A DNA stretch of 64,000 bases, taken from NCBI GenBank assembly GCA_008729055.1, contig SDUX01000007.1:2404064-2468063 (forward strand), written 5' to 3'. Origin of the DNA: Pyropia haitanensis (taxonomy: Eukaryota; Rhodophyta; Bangiophyceae; Bangiales; Bangiaceae). Of the stretch, positions 61,663 through 64,000 are shown one piece after another (within the stretch, counting starts at the first letter, position 1; every line of letters begins with the position of its first letter). The notes beneath the pieces are model-generated. The model saw only the letters and a program-made list of their open reading frames with translations. It was not told the DNA's origin and did not search any database. Both the position numbers and the translations under genes were made by a program.

Positions 61663-64000
61663 CTACTCCCCCATCGCCCCACCACACTCACCCCCCCACA
61701 AACGAAACGGTCGGCGGCGGCCGCCCCCCCAGCCGCCGCCGGCGGTCGCCGTCGGCGTCGCCCACGGGCGACCGCGGGCGGCCGGGCCCCCGGCCGCCGT
61801 GCCGCCCCCACTCCCGCCACGCGCCGCCGTCGCCACCACCGCCACCACCGTCACCGCCACCACCGCCACCACCGTCAACGGCGGCGTGGCTGCCGACGCG
61901 CCGGCCAGAGCGGCCGCGCCGTGGATCCCCCCGCGGCGGCGGCCGCCCGCGGTGGCCCCGCCGACGCCCCGCCGCGGCGCCGTCGCCGCCGCCGCCGTCG
62001 CCGCCGCCGCCGCCGCCGCCGCGTGCCTCTTGTCCACCGGCGGCGACGGCGGCGGCGGCGGCGGCAGCAGCGGCAGCGGCGGTGGCGGCGGCGGCGGCGG
62101 TGGCGGCGGCACCGGGTGCGGGGCCGGTGCCGGCGGCGGCGCGGGCGGGGCGGGCCGGCCGCGCGGCGGACGCCCACCCCCCCGGCGGCGAGCCGTACAC
62201 GCCGACGCCGACGCCCAGCAGCGCCACGTACAGCGCCTCGGCAGGCCAGGTGAGGCGGGTGGGCGCGGCGAGCGCCCACGGCACGCCGACCGTCTGGACC
62301 CAGTGGAAGGCCACCCACGCCGCCGCCGCGGCGGCGGCGACGCCGTCGCGCCGCCACCCGCGGTCGCCGCCGCCGCCACCGCCGCCGGCAGCGGCGGCAG
62401 CGGCAGCCGCAGCAGCGTTGGCAGCGGCGGGCTTGACGCCGGCCGGCGGGGCGGCCGCGCCCTTGGCGCCGGCAACGACGCGCCAGCCGTTGGCGGCGAC
62501 CAGCACCGCGTGCGCGGCGAGCAGCGCGGCCAGCCCGGCGGCCACGCCAAACACGCTGAGCGCGCAGCCGGCCGGGTGGCCGCCACCGCCACACACCCCG
62601 TCTAGGATGCCGCCGGCCGCCGCGGCGGGCCGCCGCCGCCCGCCAACAGCTGGGCCAAAGAGGGCGCCGCCGGCGGCAACGACCGCCGACGCGACGACGC
62701 CCGCCACGCCCGCCGCAGACGTGACGACCACCACCCCGGCCGCGCCAGAGGGCACCCGCGGCCGCCGCGGCCGCCACCGCCTCCCGCCGTTCGCCGCAGC
62801 GGCGGCGGCGGCGGCAGCGGCGGCAGCGTCCGCGTCGCCGTCGGCGGCGCCCCCCCCCCCCTGACAAGCAGCCCCGCCGCGACGCCCACCTGCGCCGCGA
62901 GCAGCAGGTCCACGCCCAGCGCGCCCAAAAACGCGCTCCCCCCCCCCGTCAGCAGCCCGTCCACGCCCCGCACGACCGCCGCGTCCGCCCCCAGCAGCCC
63001 GCCCACGGCGGCGCCGACGCCCGCGCCCGCATCCGCGGCGCGGCGGAGGAGCCCCGCCGCGAGCGGCGGCAGCGCCGCGCGCCCGACGGGCCCGTCGAGC
63101 CAGCCGCGGACGCCCGCCGCGGCCAGCGCCGCCGCCCGCGAGCGCCGCACGGCGGCGGCGGCGGCGAGCGCGGCGGCCGCGCCGTCGACGGCCGTCTCGA
63201 GGCCGTCGGCCGCGGCGACCGCCGCGGATAGGTCCGCGTCGGCCGCCGCGGCGGGCGCGGTGAGGGCCGCGCGGGCGGCGGCGGCGGCGGCCGCGGCGGC
63301 GGCGGCCGCGGCGGTGGCGGAGCGGGCAGCGACGGCGGCCGCGGCGAGCGCGTCGATGGAGGTGGCGGTGGCGGAGAGGGAGGCGCGGAGCGTCGCCGCG
63401 TCCGCCTCACGGACGGCCAGGCGGTGGCGTTCGGCGGTGATGAGGGCGGCGGTGGATGCCGCGGCGGCGGCGGTCGGGTCGGCCAGGCCGTCAACGGCCG
63501 CGGCGGCATGGGGGGGGGGGGGGGGGGGGCGCCGCCAGGGGAGAGGGAGGGGGGGCGCCCGCCGCCCACCCAAGGGGGGGGGGGAGAGGTGCCGCGGGGG
63601 GGGGCCGCGCCCCGCGCCCCTGCCGCCGCCGCGGCTGGTGCCACCCACCGGGGGTGGCAGCAACAACGGCGGCGGCGGCGGCGGCGGTGTCGGCGCCTCC
63701 AGCCACGGGCGTTGCACCACCGGCGGTGCCGGCGAGTGGCCGCACGCTCGGGGGCGGCGGGGGTGATCCCCCCCGGGCGGCCCGTCCTCCGCGTCTTCCT
63801 CGGTGGCCGCCTCGGCGGCGGTCACGGCCACGTACGGCGGGGGGCGCCGCCCCCCCGCCCTTGCCCCGCCGCGACCACCGCCGTGGCCGCCGCCATGACC
63901 TCCACCGCGGCCGCCGCCACCGCCGCCGCCACGAGCGCCGCCGCCGCCACCGCCGCCACCGCCGCCACCGCCGCCACCGCCGCTGCCGCTGCCACGACTG
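61663..64000 (-). CDS. Ala-rich multi-pass membrane protein (5' partial)
   Basis: A minus-strand gene that enters from beyond the window; no ATG is seen up to 64000. The visible N-terminal part is Gly/His/Arg-rich, then acidic (AEAATEEDAEDG) and Pro-rich. About 200 residues of Ala-rich helix (ALITAERHRLAVREADAATL) follow. Then come hydrophobic segments: FLGALGVDLLLAAQVGVAAG, GVVVVTSAAGVAGVVASAVV, ALSVFGVAAGLAALLAAHAV and a segment with AWVAFHWVQTVGVPW. The frame breaks in an 11-nt C run (62850-62860) and perhaps again near 62035, so the end at 61663 is approximate. No family was recognised. A membrane protein with a coiled N-terminal domain is what can be said. Confidence 0.5.

Overview
The window looks like nuclear DNA of a GC-rich eukaryote, and a red alga of the Bangiales type (Porphyra/Pyropia-like) is my best guess. 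The reasons are: very high GC in both coding and spacer DNA, Ala/Gly/Arg-rich proteins with long homopolymeric tracts, few introns with strong GT..AG ends, eukaryotic proteins (a YAK1/DYRK kinase, a bZIP factor, an S1 plus RE-repeat protein), and several proteins whose N-termini look like plastid leaders. The organism call is an inference from composition and gene style, not from a database match. There are no Shine-Dalgarno sites, operons, CRISPR arrays or recognisable rRNA/tRNA genes.

Layout. 1-4.6 kb: the 3' part of a Ty3/gypsy chromovirus (end of gag, a -1 frameshift site, complete pol with chromodomain, polypurine tract, 3' LTR), apparently inserted next to an antisense reading frame. 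5.7-8.6 kb: decayed multi-exon gene remnants on both strands. 8.8-10.9 kb: a CLC chloride channel/transporter core that lacks the gating glutamate and CBS domains, followed by a short-motif array and a nested tandem duplication (11.0-12.8 kb). 13.0-17.8 kb: a CACTA-type (Tnp2) transposase and a possible second element gene with an intron and a 145-bp minisatellite. 18-22.7 kb: mostly low-complexity and undeterminable DNA. 22.8-24.4 kb (-): a candidate plastid protein with HVRSAWG repeats. 26.0-27.8 kb (-): ankyrin protein. 29.3-35.4 kb (-): a small unknown protein, the S1/RE-rich protein and a four-helix, hemerythrin-like protein. 37.3-39.1 kb (+): an AI-2E/PerM-family membrane protein. 39.6-41.4 kb (-): a bZIP factor. 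42.8-44.8 kb: a segment bounded by 34-bp inverted repeats. 45.8-48.2 kb (-): a membrane protein with a large ectodomain. 50.3-52.3 kb (-): a TPR protein. 53.9-57.8 kb (+): YAK1-like kinase. 58.7-61.1 kb (+): a three-exon acidic candidate plastid protein. 61.7-64.0 kb (-): an Ala-rich multi-pass membrane protein running off the window.

The host genes are monocistronic and unrelated in function. They include divergent pairs with shared upstream regions (33.9-35.4/37.3 kb, 45.8-48.2/48.5 kb, 50.3-52.3/53.9 kb). A recurring feature is that otherwise good reading frames break exactly inside long G or C runs (23.5, 37.5, 38.2, 40.0, 50.6 and 62.85 kb). This is more likely homopolymer-length error in the assembly than widespread pseudogenes. 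Confident introns carry GTACGT or GTACTG donors.
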